From Mariniphaga sp. (GTDB taxonomy: Bacteria > Bacteroidota > Bacteroidia > Bacteroidales > Prolixibacteraceae): 36,310 nucleotides of DNA. Of the stretch, positions 6,898 to 17,300 are shown one piece after another. Location: contig JAGXGA010000058.1 of assembly GCA_024636975.1 (NCBI GenBank), positions 1 through 36,310 on the forward strand, written 5' to 3'. Each line of letters begins with the position of its first letter. The first letter of the stretch is position 1. The position numbers were made by a program, and so were the translations under genes. The notes below the pieces were generated by a model. It was not told the DNA's origin and did no database searches. It worked only from the letters and a program-made list of their open reading frames with translations.

Positions 6898-8871
6898 TCA
6901 TTTTCCGGTTAATGAATTATAAACCTGCTCAAAGTTGTTACGGTAACCGGTTTGTTTAAAATGATCCGGGATTTTCATATCAGTTGTTGTCCCTTCGATT
7001 AAATTATCCGCTTGTTTTCCTTTATCAAACTCCTGGTTTTTAATGTTATTGTAAACATGAAGCACATCCTGCCTCACAGTATTGGTATAGAACCTGTTGT
7101 TGGTAAACTCCGTAATTCCGTTGCAATTGAAGTATTTTTGAAAAACAGGGTTCAGGCTTTCTTTTGCAATAGCGCCCTTTTCGCCATTTGGACCAGAAAA
7201 CAATATTTCACCGGCGACAAATGTGTTTCCCATAAATTCGAGGTTCGAGCTTAAAGGGTAACTGATTTTCTGGTGGCCCTCATCGATGAAAAGATTGTTG
7301 CGGATGGTAATCCCGTTGGCCATATGGTGGTGCATGGGCACAATGGTATTAACGGCCAGGTTGTTTTCCATGATGCAGTTTTCTGAAAGCTCATCGAAGT
7401 AATAGCTCCATTTTTCGGTGGTGTTGCCGCTGCCTGCAAGCACGGCATTGTTACGGTAGATGGTGGAATCGCCTCCATAGCAATAGATGGCGCCACCGTC
7501 AACCATCATCTGTTTAAAATTATAAATGAGGTTGTTTTCGGCAACCGATTTTTTCCCCAATCCGTTAATGGCGCAATAGGGCAGGTTGTACAACTCGCAA
7601 CCGGCCACCCGGTTATTTTCTCCGCCCCCCATAATGCCCACTGCACCAAAGTACAGTTTACCCATATCATGCAGTCCGCAGCGGCTGATTTCGATATTTT
7701 TGCCCCTGTACGACAATCCACCGGCCCCTGTATAGGAAAACCCGCAATCTTCAACTGTAATATTTTCTCCATCAATTTTAGCCGCCCAACCTGCAACATT
7801 TTTTATCTGCAGGTTTCTGAGGACCAGGTTTTCAACTTTATCGGCCACTATGGCTCCTGTAACTGCATAGGTTCCATACCCGGGATTAATGATGGGTGCT
7901 CCGGCACACGACAGCAGCAGGTTTTCAACTGTGATGCCTGAAGTACCGTTTTCAATATGAAGCAGGTGGGTTTGAACCGGGATCACAGCCGTTATTTTTT
8001 CTGCCGATTCATGGGGCAAGGGCCAGTACACAATTTTACGGTTGGGACGGTCGAGGTACCATTGTCCCGGGCGGGTCATACCCTCACGGATGTTCCATAC
8101 AATGTACTGGTGTGTTTTTTCGCCTGCCCAGGAGGCATAAGCGCCCGGCGGATGGGTTGTTTTATTTGAAAATGTAAGTCTGTGGTTTACCGTATCGTTT
8201 GCTGCCACGCCTGCATAGGAGTCGTCCCAGGCATGGAAAACAGTAAGTTCGGCATTGGCTGGATTTAGCCACGGTCCCAGATCATCCGGATTGTAGTAGA
8301 GGGTAGTCAGGTCCTCCTCAGTGGGTGTTTGCGACCATCCGCCCTGGGAGCTTTGCCATTGGTGCGGCCATTCGTTCCGGTGATTGAAGGCCCCCTTTTC
8401 AGGCAACCTCGCCCGGTCGCGCAAGGTGTCGTTTATTGTAAGAATCCTGAAATCAAGAGATACATCTTCCGGTATTTCTGTTTCCAGCCATTCGCCGGCT
8501 GTCTGCCAACCCCGGAGCGGGATACCTCCATAAAGCTTCACGCTTTTGCCGGGTTGGCCTGCTATAAGTATACCGGAATCTTCTTTGGATATTTTTACTG
8601 ATACATTGTAGTAGTTGCCTTCGCCAACAATTATTTTTTTCTTTTCACGCCCCCTTGTAAGTTCAACAGCCCGCTGCAGAGTGGCTACAGCTTCCGATTT
8701 TGTACCCCCACAGGTGTCATTTCCTGTAGGAGATACATAAACTGAGCTGTTGGTACACGATGCAATTAACAGGATTATCAGAACAAGGGGCAGATTGATT
8801 TTTACGAAAAACGGCAGCCGGGAATATAGCAGATGATAACTATTATCAGGTTGAGCAGGATTTGTTTTCAT
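6898..8871 (-). CDS. Secreted right-handed parallel beta-helix lipoprotein
   Basis: A 657-residue exported protein. A basic N-terminal stretch is followed by a hydrophobic segment (INLPLVLIILLIASC) ending in a lipobox with Cys at about 39. The mature part begins VYVSPTGNDTCGGTKSEAVATLQRA, the start usual for pectate-lyase-like/DUF1565 parallel beta-helix proteins. Many short turns with N-N-x-(I/L) ladders follow (IMENNLAVNTI, ITIRNNLFIDEG, LEFMGNTFVAGE), typical of the coil repeats. Such proteins are often polysaccharide lyases, glycosidases or surface adhesins; no catalytic set can be assigned by eye. It lies 78 bases after the transport operon on the same strand with no terminator visible between, so read-through is possible. 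A weak -7-like TATCTTTC (8901-8894) could give it its own promoter. Confidence 0.75.
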   Translation of the reverse strand: MKTNPAQPDNSYHLLYSRLPFFVKINLPLVLIILLIASCTNSSVYVSPTGNDTCGGTKSEAVATLQRAVELTRGREKKKIIVGEGNYYNVSVKISKEDSGILIAGQPGKSVKLYGGIPLRGWQTAGEWLETEIPEDVSLDFRILTINDTLRDRARLPEKGAFNHRNEWPHQWQSSQGGWSQTPTEEDLTTLYYNPDDLGPWLNPANAELTVFHAWDDSYAGVAANDTVNHRLTFSNKTTHPPGAYASWAGEKTHQYIVWNIREGMTRPGQWYLDRPNRKIVYWPLPHESAEKITAVIPVQTHLLHIENGTSGITVENLLLSCAGAPIINPGYGTYAVTGAIVADKVENLVLRNLQIKNVAGWAAKIDGENITVEDCGFSYTGAGGLSYRGKNIEISRCGLHDMGKLYFGAVGIMGGGENNRVAGCELYNLPYCAINGLGKKSVAENNLIYNFKQMMVDGGAIYCYGGDSTIYRNNAVLAGSGNTTEKWSYYFDELSENCIMENNLAVNTIVPMHHHMANGITIRNNLFIDEGHQKISYPLSSNLEFMGNTFVAGEILFSGPNGEKGAIAKESLNPVFQKYFNCNGITEFTNNRFYTNTVRQDVLHVYNNIKNQEFDKGKQADNLIEGTTTDMKIPDHFKQTGYRNNFEQVYNSLTGK

Positions 8872-8949
8872 AGTCTGATTCTTTCAAAAAAGTGAAAGAT
8901 AATAAAAAAACAACTCAGCTCACCCCGTTATCTGTCAGTATTGAAGTTC

Positions 8950-9669
8950 TTATACAAACTTCTCCCTCTTCTGCAGGTTATACAATCCGTAAAGGATGAA
9001 TACGATGCTGCCGATTCCCAGGAAGATACGATTTTTAGTGATAAGCCCCTGCCAAATGAATTCATTGAAGTTGTTTGGAATCTGAAAAGGATTTAAAAAC
9101 ACATTCCACTGGGTCCGTTCCACCATTTCCTGCGTTATCAGGAGGGCAACACCAATAAGCACCAGCAGCACGGCAGTGCCGTTTCCGTTCTTTATTACGG
9201 TGGAGAACATGAATGCCATTGAACCCAGGAAAACGATGGGGTACATCAGCTGGTAGGCCATTTCAACGATCTCTATCCTGTATAAAAGGACTGAAGCGGC
9301 GGCGGCAAAGAGCATAATAATTATAAAAATGAGGACATATATCAGCATCAACCGTACCAGCCATACCTTATACCTGTAGTTGGGAATTCCAAACAGGATT
9401 TCAAGCATCCTTGAATCATCATCGTTTTGTATTCCAAACACCGAAGGGTAAAATATAAGCAGCATGCCCGGGAATAAAAGTAATTCGTAAACAGTGCCTT
9501 CACTTAAAGTACCTCTGTTCCACACAACCTCTATTGCAAAGAACAGGAAAAATGCAAAAGCGGCCATCAGAAACCAGAAGAACCTGCCTGCAAAAATGAT
9601 TTTAAGGTTATAGCGAATCATTATTGCCTGATTAAAAAGCCAGTCTTTCAGTATTAATTCTTGTTTCAT
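8950..9669 (-). CDS. ABC-2-type permease-like membrane protein
   Basis: A 239-residue inner-membrane protein with about six predicted helices: FFWFLMAAFAFFLFFAIEVV, ELLLFPGMLLIFYPSVFGI, IYVLIFIIIMLFAAAASVLL, YPIVFLGSMAFMFSTVI, AVLLVLIGVALLI and IFLGIGSIVFILYGLYNL. The layout, with a charged loop after helix 2 (GIQNDDDSRMLEILFGIPNY), is that of small ABC-2-type permeases. It starts 3 bases after the RND-ABC fusion gene, so the natural partner is the ATPase domain at the C-terminus of that protein, perhaps with the large permease encoded upstream. It is the last gene of the operon. The family call is by topology; the membrane location is secure, the partnership inferred. Confidence 0.7.
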   Translation of the reverse strand: MKQELILKDWLFNQAIMIRYNLKIIFAGRFFWFLMAAFAFFLFFAIEVVWNRGTLSEGTVYELLLFPGMLLIFYPSVFGIQNDDDSRMLEILFGIPNYRYKVWLVRLMLIYVLIFIIIMLFAAAASVLLYRIEIVEMAYQLMYPIVFLGSMAFMFSTVIKNGNGTAVLLVLIGVALLITQEMVERTQWNVFLNPFQIPNNFNEFIWQGLITKNRIFLGIGSIVFILYGLYNLQKREKFV

Positions 9670-9672
9670 GGA

Positions 9673-12600
9673 TCAGGTATTTTTTGCAAAATCTTTTAGT
9701 AAACACAAGTATGCATCTTCCAGGTGCGGCGACACATTAACCGCATCGGCTGATGGTTTTTCCTTTGCAAGCACCCTAAGTTTAATATTTTCGCCATCAC
9801 GCATATGATGCACGATAAGCTGCTTGTTGGCAAAAGTATCGAACTCTTTGGCCGGCAGAGTCATCTGCCATACAAATCCGTCGCCCATACGCAGCATGTC
9901 GTTGGGTGCGCCGAAATACTTCAGGTCGCCCCTGTTAATAACAGCCACCTGGTTACACGAACTGGAGATGTCTTCAATTATGTGGGTAGAGAATATAACG
10001 ATGCGTTCGCGGCTCAGTTCAACCAGCAGGTTCCGGAAGCGTATGCGTTCACGCGGGTCGAGACCGGCCGTGGGTTCATCCACCACAAGGATACGCGGAA
10101 GATTGAGCAGTATCTGGGCAATTCCGATTCGCTGCTTCATCCCTCCTGAAAACGACCCGATGTTGTCGTCTTTACGGTCGTACATGTGTACACTTTTCAG
10201 AACGTACTCCATCCGGTCGTGCCGTGTTTTAATGTCAGTAATTCCTTTTAAAATGGCCTGGTAATCGAGGAACTCCCATGCCGACATGTTTTCATAGGTG
10301 CCGAAAGCCTGTGGCAGGTAACCGATAAGTCCCTGCAATTCCTCACGGTGCTTCTGCGTATCGAGCCCGTTGATCCATATCTTGCCGTAGCTTTGTTCCA
10401 GTATGCCACATATTATGCGCATCATGGTCGATTTACCTGCTCCATTGGGACCCAGCAGGCCAAACATACCGGTATTGATTTCGAGGGAAACCCCATTTAG
10501 CGCCCTGAACGGAACTTTCCGCTTTCCTATTACAGGAATCTGGCGTACCATAGTGAAATACCAACGCCGGAAACCACTCAAACGGCCTTCGATGCGGGCA
10601 ATGTTTAATTTTTTACGGTGAATGTAATCACCCGAACGGTATATTGCAAGCAGCAATATCCAGATAATGCCTACAAAGATTACCATTCCCATATTGTCCC
10701 ATTCAAGAAAGAAAATGAACAGGAACAGTGCAGGTACTCCCCAGAAAAGAATATTATTTATAATCCTGTCGAGCTTTGGGTAAACTGGTTTGGAAGTATC
10801 TTCATATTTATTTTTCAATACCTGGGAGAAGGGTACCCACAGCAAAAACAAAAAGAAAAAGACAAAATGCGACATTATCCACATCCACACGTGGCTTTCA
10901 ATATAATAGAAAGTAAAGTAGACAAGAAAACCAAAAAGAGGAATCTGCCACACCAGGTCGTAAAAATCGCGTGCTTTGCGGTAGTCTTTTGATAAGCCTG
11001 CATGTTCCCTGATTTTGATGCCAGACTTCCATTCACGGGCAAAACGGCTATCACGATCGTATATTTTAACCAGGTTGCGCACTTCAATACGGATGGATTT
11101 GTTTTCATCGATAACCTTCGAGCTGGCCTTGCGCAGGCTGGTGAGCACAAAGGCTGTGACTCCGGGAACCAGAATAAATATCAGCATAAACCCGATCAGC
11201 TTCCAGACAAAGGAATCGACTTCGAAATAGATGTAAGCCGAAGCGGCCACCAGTAATACAATTTGCATAACCTTCAGCGACCAGTGGAGCGATTTAAGCC
11301 AGTTCATGGCATTCTCCATACCAAAATACAGCGTGGGCACAAATACCAGTGTAAGCAGGGTACTTACCGAAAGGCCACCAATTACAGTGATTGCGAAAGG
11401 CGCTCCTATGGCTCCCACGTATTCCGACTGCCCCATTGCCAGTGGCATCATGGCTACAATAGTTGTAATGGCTGTAATCAATATCGGCCGCACCCTTGAA
11501 AGGCCAGCTGTTATCAGCGCCCGCGATTTCCCGTATCCCTCCTTTCGCAGTATGTTGGTGAAATCAATGAGAATAATGCCGTTGTTTACTACAACACCCA
11601 GCAATATCAGAAAGCCAGTAAGGGTATTTGCATTAAACAGGCTGTTGCCAGTAAGGATTAAGGCAATGAAGGAGCCGATTGCAGCCAGGGGTACCGAGAA
11701 CATAAGTACTACCGGAGTGATGAGCGACTCAAAGACAGAAGCCAGTATCATCAGGATCAGGATAAATGCTGCCCCGATGAGAAAATAAAATTCAGAAAAC
11801 TGGTCTTCTTCATGAATTACTTCAACTGCCACACCGGGAGGCAATTTATAATTACCTACAATTTCATCTATTTCCAGCCGGTATGCCACCAGAAGATCTT
11901 TCGATTGCTCGGCTTCCTCGGCAAAGCGATAAAAAAGTTCAATCTGTTTTTCCTGGTTAATTCTTGTAATGCTGGCCATGCCATCGGAATAAACCAATTC
12001 AGCTATATCCTGCAGGTCGTAACTGGCGCCCTGATTGTTGCTTACCTGAAGGCGCCGTAAATCGTCGATGTCTTTTTCCCTTTCCTCTTCTTCATCAAAA
12101 AGTTTCTCCTTTATGATGATCTCATATTCTTCATTTCCCTGCTTGAAATTTACACCTGATGAAAATTCATTGGTAAATGAGCCAAGTTCAGAGGCTATAT
12201 TATTCAGGTTAAGTCCGAACTGAGTTAACAGTAATTGGTTAAAATGGAGATGCAGCTCGGGTCGGTTGCTGGCAACACTCACATTGGCACTTCTGATTGA
12301 CTCGAGGCTTTCAATGTAATATTGCAGGTCTTCAGCAACGCCTTTCATGGAAGTAAAATCCTCGCCTTTAATAACAATGCGTTCCTGGTTCTCACCGATT
12401 CCAAGGAAACGGCTGAAATTCTGCATCCCTGCACCGCCGCCTCCACCTCCACCACGGAACCGTGCACTGGAAGCAGGGGCTGTAAGGCTTATTTCGGCCT
12501 GTGCAATGTTCTGCACGAGCCCTTCTACCTGTGATTTGATCTCTGCTATGTTGCGGTCGCTAATCTTTTTGAAATCCTCCTGCATAACAACAGTCAGTAC

Positions 12601-14397
12601 TGCCTCTTCCTCCTGTATGTTGGAAATGACATCCTGCCTTTCTTCCACCCCTTCCAGCCTGCTTTCCACCTCGGCTACCACAAGGTCGGTAGCCTCAAGC
12701 GTTGACCCCGTTGGCATGGTTACATAAATTGAAAACCGGTTTTCTTCCACCTCTTCCAGGTTGTTTATACTTACAGCAAGTACAATAAAGATGGTTATGA
12801 AAAACACTACAATGGCTCCAATTACGGTAGCTGCAGGTGATCGCATGCTGGCTTTAAGCAGCAATATATAAATTTGAATGATTCGGTTGTTGGTTGTTAC
12901 CTTTTCGTAAAAAATGTTGTGCGACGATTTTCCCTTCAGCAGGTAATGAGCTGCCATGGGGATGAGCAGCAACGCAACAAATAATGAAACCGTAAGGGTT
13001 GAAATGATTGAAACTCCTATATGGTTGCCAAGGAGTTTTACCATGTATTCCGAAGAAAAAAGGAATGGCAGGAAAACTGTTACGGTAGTGAGGGTAGCGG
13101 CAACAATCGACCGCCATACTTCGGTAGTTCCCTGCACCACAGCGACGTCGGGACTGTATCGCTTTCCCGAAAGGCGGTAAATGTTTTCGAGCACCACCAC
13201 ACTGTTGTCGAGCAGCATACCTATAGCCAGCACCAGTCCTACAAGTGTCAGGCTGTTTATAGTAACATTGAATGCATAAAACAGGTTGAAAGCAGTGAAT
13301 ACCGACACCGGTATGGCCAGGGCAATGATGGAAACAATGCGCACGTTTTTCAGGAACATCCACAGTACAAAGATTGCCAAAAGCCCACCAACCAGCGCAA
13401 GGTCCATTATCTGATCGATATTCTTTTCCATGGTCTCAGCAAGGTTGGTCTGAATGACCAGTTCTACATCTTTTACCTCCAGCTTTTCATTAAGGGCAGC
13501 TATCCGGTCCTGTACTTTCTGTGACAGTTCGATGAGGTTAGCCTGTGAATCACTGACAAGGGCAATGGAGACTGCATCAAGACCATTCACCCGGCTGATG
13601 CTTTCTTCCTCTTTCACACCAAAAAACACATCGGCTACATCTTTAAGATAAATGGGGCCTTCCGCAACGATTATATTTTCAATATCATTAACCTGTTCGT
13701 ATTCAGCTGTTACATGTACAAAATATTGTTTCTGGTTTTCGTGCAGGTAACCTGCAAATGTGCGGTTTGCCGAATTGGTAGTGATGGCATTGCGTATTTG
13801 TGCCGGGGTGATGTCATATGCCTCCAGTGCGCCCTTATCATATGTAATTTCGATTGAGCGTTCTTTTCCTCCAAACACGGTAACTGAAGCTATGCCGTCG
13901 ATGTTTTCCAGCTCGGCAGCAATTTCCTGGTCTACAATGTTGCGCAAACGGTCGGTTCCGCCTTCGCCCCTTATCTGCAGTTCCATAAACTGGTTGGTGA
14001 GCTGCTGTATATCGACCCGGTTCACCGATACAATAAAGTTCTCATCCAGGTTATCGGCAGCCTGCTTAATACGCTCCTGCAGTTTAAGGAAGGTGTATTT
14101 GAAGTTTACATTCTGATTGAAGTTAACCTGAATTGATGCCGTACGGTTATCCAGATACGTTTCTATGCTCTCTATCCCTTCCATGGTACCGATGGCTCCT
14201 TCAATGGGTATTACCGCCTGGTTTTCCATGTAAGCGGGATTAACTTCAATGCGGGAGTTAATCTGAACAAACAGCATTGGCAGTTCGGCGTTGGGCATAA
14301 GCTCCACCGGCAGTTGTTTATAGGAGATATACCCCAGAAGGGTAAGCCCTGTAAACAGCATGCTGATGAATATTTTTCGGTTAATGATGAACTTCAT
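9673..14397 (-). CDS. RND efflux pump fused to a split ABC ATPase
   Basis: A single uninterrupted 1574-residue protein. Residues 1 to about 1030 are a full HAE1-type RND permease: N-terminal helix, two large periplasmic loops, and 12 helices in two halves. The helix-4 motif GMLLDNSVVVLEN has D397; helix 10 has GVVVNNGIILIDF. Two more helices follow (about 1040-1090). Then IRIEVRNLVKIYDRD (Y1113) resembles the first strand and A-loop of an ABC domain. Next comes a segment of about 184 residues with four predicted helices (including VYFTFYYIES, FVFFFLFLLWVPF, WGVPALFLFIFFLEW, VIFVGIIWILLLAIY). The rest of the ABC domain follows: RALNGVSLEI, Walker A GPNGAGKST (K1322), Q-loop YLPQ, signature SFSGGMKQR, Walker B ILVVDEP (D1440, E1441) and H-loop H1472. 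All ATPase motifs are intact. The ATG at 14397 is preferred over a TTG at 14412; it lies 1 base after the preceding RND stop. Even numbers of added helices keep both ABC parts cytoplasmic. Separate RND and ABC calls would each miss half of this gene. Confidence 0.9.
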   Translation of the reverse strand: MKFIINRKIFISMLFTGLTLLGYISYKQLPVELMPNAELPMLFVQINSRIEVNPAYMENQAVIPIEGAIGTMEGIESIETYLDNRTASIQVNFNQNVNFKYTFLKLQERIKQAADNLDENFIVSVNRVDIQQLTNQFMELQIRGEGGTDRLRNIVDQEIAAELENIDGIASVTVFGGKERSIEITYDKGALEAYDITPAQIRNAITTNSANRTFAGYLHENQKQYFVHVTAEYEQVNDIENIIVAEGPIYLKDVADVFFGVKEEESISRVNGLDAVSIALVSDSQANLIELSQKVQDRIAALNEKLEVKDVELVIQTNLAETMEKNIDQIMDLALVGGLLAIFVLWMFLKNVRIVSIIALAIPVSVFTAFNLFYAFNVTINSLTLVGLVLAIGMLLDNSVVVLENIYRLSGKRYSPDVAVVQGTTEVWRSIVAATLTTVTVFLPFLFSSEYMVKLLGNHIGVSIISTLTVSLFVALLLIPMAAHYLLKGKSSHNIFYEKVTTNNRIIQIYILLLKASMRSPAATVIGAIVVFFITIFIVLAVSINNLEEVEENRFSIYVTMPTGSTLEATDLVVAEVESRLEGVEERQDVISNIQEEEAVLTVVMQEDFKKISDRNIAEIKSQVEGLVQNIAQAEISLTAPASSARFRGGGGGGGAGMQNFSRFLGIGENQERIVIKGEDFTSMKGVAEDLQYYIESLESIRSANVSVASNRPELHLHFNQLLLTQFGLNLNNIASELGSFTNEFSSGVNFKQGNEEYEIIIKEKLFDEEEEREKDIDDLRRLQVSNNQGASYDLQDIAELVYSDGMASITRINQEKQIELFYRFAEEAEQSKDLLVAYRLEIDEIVGNYKLPPGVAVEVIHEEDQFSEFYFLIGAAFILILMILASVFESLITPVVLMFSVPLAAIGSFIALILTGNSLFNANTLTGFLILLGVVVNNGIILIDFTNILRKEGYGKSRALITAGLSRVRPILITAITTIVAMMPLAMGQSEYVGAIGAPFAITVIGGLSVSTLLTLVFVPTLYFGMENAMNWLKSLHWSLKVMQIVLLVAASAYIYFEVDSFVWKLIGFMLIFILVPGVTAFVLTSLRKASSKVIDENKSIRIEVRNLVKIYDRDSRFAREWKSGIKIREHAGLSKDYRKARDFYDLVWQIPLFGFLVYFTFYYIESHVWMWIMSHFVFFFLFLLWVPFSQVLKNKYEDTSKPVYPKLDRIINNILFWGVPALFLFIFFLEWDNMGMVIFVGIIWILLLAIYRSGDYIHRKKLNIARIEGRLSGFRRWYFTMVRQIPVIGKRKVPFRALNGVSLEINTGMFGLLGPNGAGKSTMMRIICGILEQSYGKIWINGLDTQKHREELQGLIGYLPQAFGTYENMSAWEFLDYQAILKGITDIKTRHDRMEYVLKSVHMYDRKDDNIGSFSGGMKQRIGIAQILLNLPRILVVDEPTAGLDPRERIRFRNLLVELSRERIVIFSTHIIEDISSSCNQVAVINRGDLKYFGAPNDMLRMGDGFVWQMTLPAKEFDTFANKQLIVHHMRDGENIKLRVLAKEKPSADAVNVSPHLEDAYLCLLKDFAKNT

Positions 14398-14398
14398 G

Positions 14399-17300
14399 TT
14401 ATTTCTTTGCAAACAAGGTTTTTGTCCTGTCTAAAATGTCATATACACATGGAATCACAACGAGTGTCAGGAGCGTTGATGTAACAAGCCCGCCAATTAC
14501 AGCAAGGGCCATAGGCGACCGCAGTGAAGCGCTTTCCCCAAAACCGAAGGTAAGTGGCAGCAATGCCAGAACGGTTGTAAGGCTGGTCATAAATATTGGC
14601 CTGATACGTTGTTGCCCGGCCTGCAGAATGGCTTCCCGCCGATCCATTCCTTCACGTATAAGCTGATTGATCCGGTCGACCAGTATGATGGAGTTATTTA
14701 CTGCTATCCCTGCCAGCATGATAACTCCTATCAGCGCCATAATATTCAGTGTTTTTCCAAGGGCAAAAAAGATGATGATGCTGCCCACTACTGCAAGCGG
14801 GATTGTAAGCAGAATAGTAAACGGATGTATCAGCGATTCAAACTGCGAAGCCATTACCATATAAACCAGTATAACGGAGAGCAATAAGGCAAAGCCGAGG
14901 CTGCTCATTGATTCCTGTCGCTTTTCTTCCTCTCCCGTAACCATAATCCGGTAATTCGGCAGTAGTTCGATGGATGCTGTTTCCTGCCTGATTTGATCAG
15001 CAATCTGGTTAAGGGCAAGGTCTGTATCCATCTGGGCGGTAATTCTGCCGGAACGGTTTTGGTTCTTCCGGAGGATTTCCCTGGGGGATTCTCCGAATGA
15101 GATGTCGGCTATCTCGCTAAGCCTGAAAACCTGGTCTCCTGAATTAATTGTAAGATTTGATATTTCATTTAATCCTTTCTCAGGTACTTTAATGGTGATG
15201 TCGCGCATTTCACCGCCTTGTTCCATCTGCCCTGCAGTTTTTCCTTCCAGCTGGTCCTGCATCTGTGAGATAACCGTATTGATATCGAGGTTATACATGC
15301 CAGCCCTGATCCGGTCGATGTGAATCTCAACCTCGGGTGCGCCATCCTCAACTGAGGTCTGAATGTTGAACAAGCCTTGCATATTCATCATCCGGTCTTT
15401 TACCTGGTTCACCACCGATTCAATTTCGTCAAGCTCCTCTCCTCGAACCTCAACTACAACCGGAGCTTCATCTGTACCAAGTATTGATTTCAGGGCACTT
15501 TGTTCTTCTGAAAAGGTAATATCCAGACCAGAAATGTTTTGGGTCAGCACATTCATTGTCATTATCACATCGCCTGTTGTAACAGTTGAATTCTCAGCAA
15601 GAATTACCCTGATCTGGGCAGTATTTTCACCCTGGAATACCGAGGTAGCATCACCGGCTATGCTTGTGGTGGGACCTGAGTGAGAATAGATCTTATCGAG
15701 ATTACTTCCGAGGTATTCAGTGAGAATGGTTTCCAGGTTATTTACTGTAGATTCTGTACGTTCAAGCTTTGTTCCTTCCTGAAGCTTCAGGTTCATTGAT
15801 AATTCCCGGGTTTCAGTTTTAGGCATAAACTCAGTACCGATAAATGGAACCAGCATAAATGAACCTGCCACCAGCACAGCGGTCAGAATCAATACCAGCC
15901 ATTTCATTTTAAGTGTCTTATCGAGGAAACGCCCGTAACCGGTCATCTTTACCGACTTGCGTTTTACCGGTGCCTTTTTATTCCTATAAAAGCGATGGTA
16001 AAGCATTGGGATTACAAATATTGCAACAAACAAAGAAGATAAAAGCGAGAAGGCAACCGTCCATGCCTGATCCTTAAACAATTCTCCCGATGCACCATGA
16101 AGGTATACAATGGGAAGAAAAACGACAATTGTAGTCAGGGTGGAAGCAGTTATCGCTCCTCCAACTTCTGCAGTACCGCTCACTGCGGCCTCCTTGACAC
16201 TCATTCCGTTTTCATGGTTTCTGAAGATATTTTCAAGTACCACAATTGCATTGTCAACAAGCATACCGGCACCAAGCGCCAGACCTCCCAGTGTCATAAT
16301 ATTTATGGTGAGATCGTTGAAGTACATCAGGTTGAAGGTGGCAATAATTGATATCGGAATAGCAATACTTACAACAAGTGTTGTACCCACCCGGCGCAGG
16401 AAGAGAAATAATACCACTACGGCCAACAGTATACCCAGCAGGGCAGTATTTTGTACTTCAGCGATGGCATTGCTGATAAATTTTCCCTGGTTGGTTACCT
16501 GCTGCAGTGAATAACCGGGCAGCGCACGTTCAATGTTAACAAGTGCTTCATTTATCTGCTCTACTGCTTTTACTGTATTGAATTTTGTCTCTTTGTAAAT
16601 GGCAAGGCCTACACTTCGGTTGCTGTTGAAATGTACAATATTTGCAGGTTTTTTATTGCCGGTTGAAACGGTAGCTACATTCCTGAGGAATACAGGGGCC
16701 ATTTCTATCCGGGCACCGGCATCGGTTTCCAGTCTGGTGGCTTTGTATCCTACGATGAGGTTTTCAAAATCGCTCACCTCGGTAAGCATTCCTACTCCTT
16801 TTACGATATACTGGAGCCCCATTTCACTAATACGGCCACCCGATACATTTTGGTTGAAGTTTTCGATGCGGGAACTTATGTCATCAAGAGATAGTCCCTG
16901 TGCTTCGAGCCGGTAATGATCGGTTTGGATGATTATTTCACTTTCTTCCTGACCGGATAGTTCAACTTCAGCCACACCTTCGAGCCGGACAAGTTCGTTG
17001 CGGATATAATTTTCAGCCACCTTCCTGATTTCATTCATGTCGGTGATTTCATCATGGCTAACCGCAATCAACATTACCGGTGCAGTATTCGGATCGTGTT
17101 GTGTAATCCTCAGGTCATCGATTTCAGCATTTTGGGTTAATTGATTTAACGCTTTTTGAAGGTCGAGGAAAGCCTCGTCCATATCTTTATCCCAGGCATA
17201 TTCTACTGTAATCTGAGCAGTCCCTACCCTTGTAACTGATGATACCTGGATGACATCGGACTGCCGGATGGCCAGCGCTTCGATGTTTTCCACAAACTGC

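Noticed and set aside
8872-8949. Terminator between the transport operon and the beta-helix gene
   Set aside because: Only a 6-bp AT-rich hairpin (CTTTCA...TGAAAG) is seen, without a proper T tail; too weak to call. Cotranscription therefore remains open.
13201-13212. Claim that the RND pumps are inactive because they lack the AcrB Asp-Asp pair and relay Lys
   Set aside because: Many functional HAE1-type pumps have one Asp with Asn at the second and relay positions, so this pattern alone says nothing about activity.
10875-13363. Several open frames of 70-170 codons on both strands inside the RND-ABC gene
   Set aside because: They are shadows of the long minus-strand gene: no start sites, no family motifs, and composition follows the codon pattern of the real frame.
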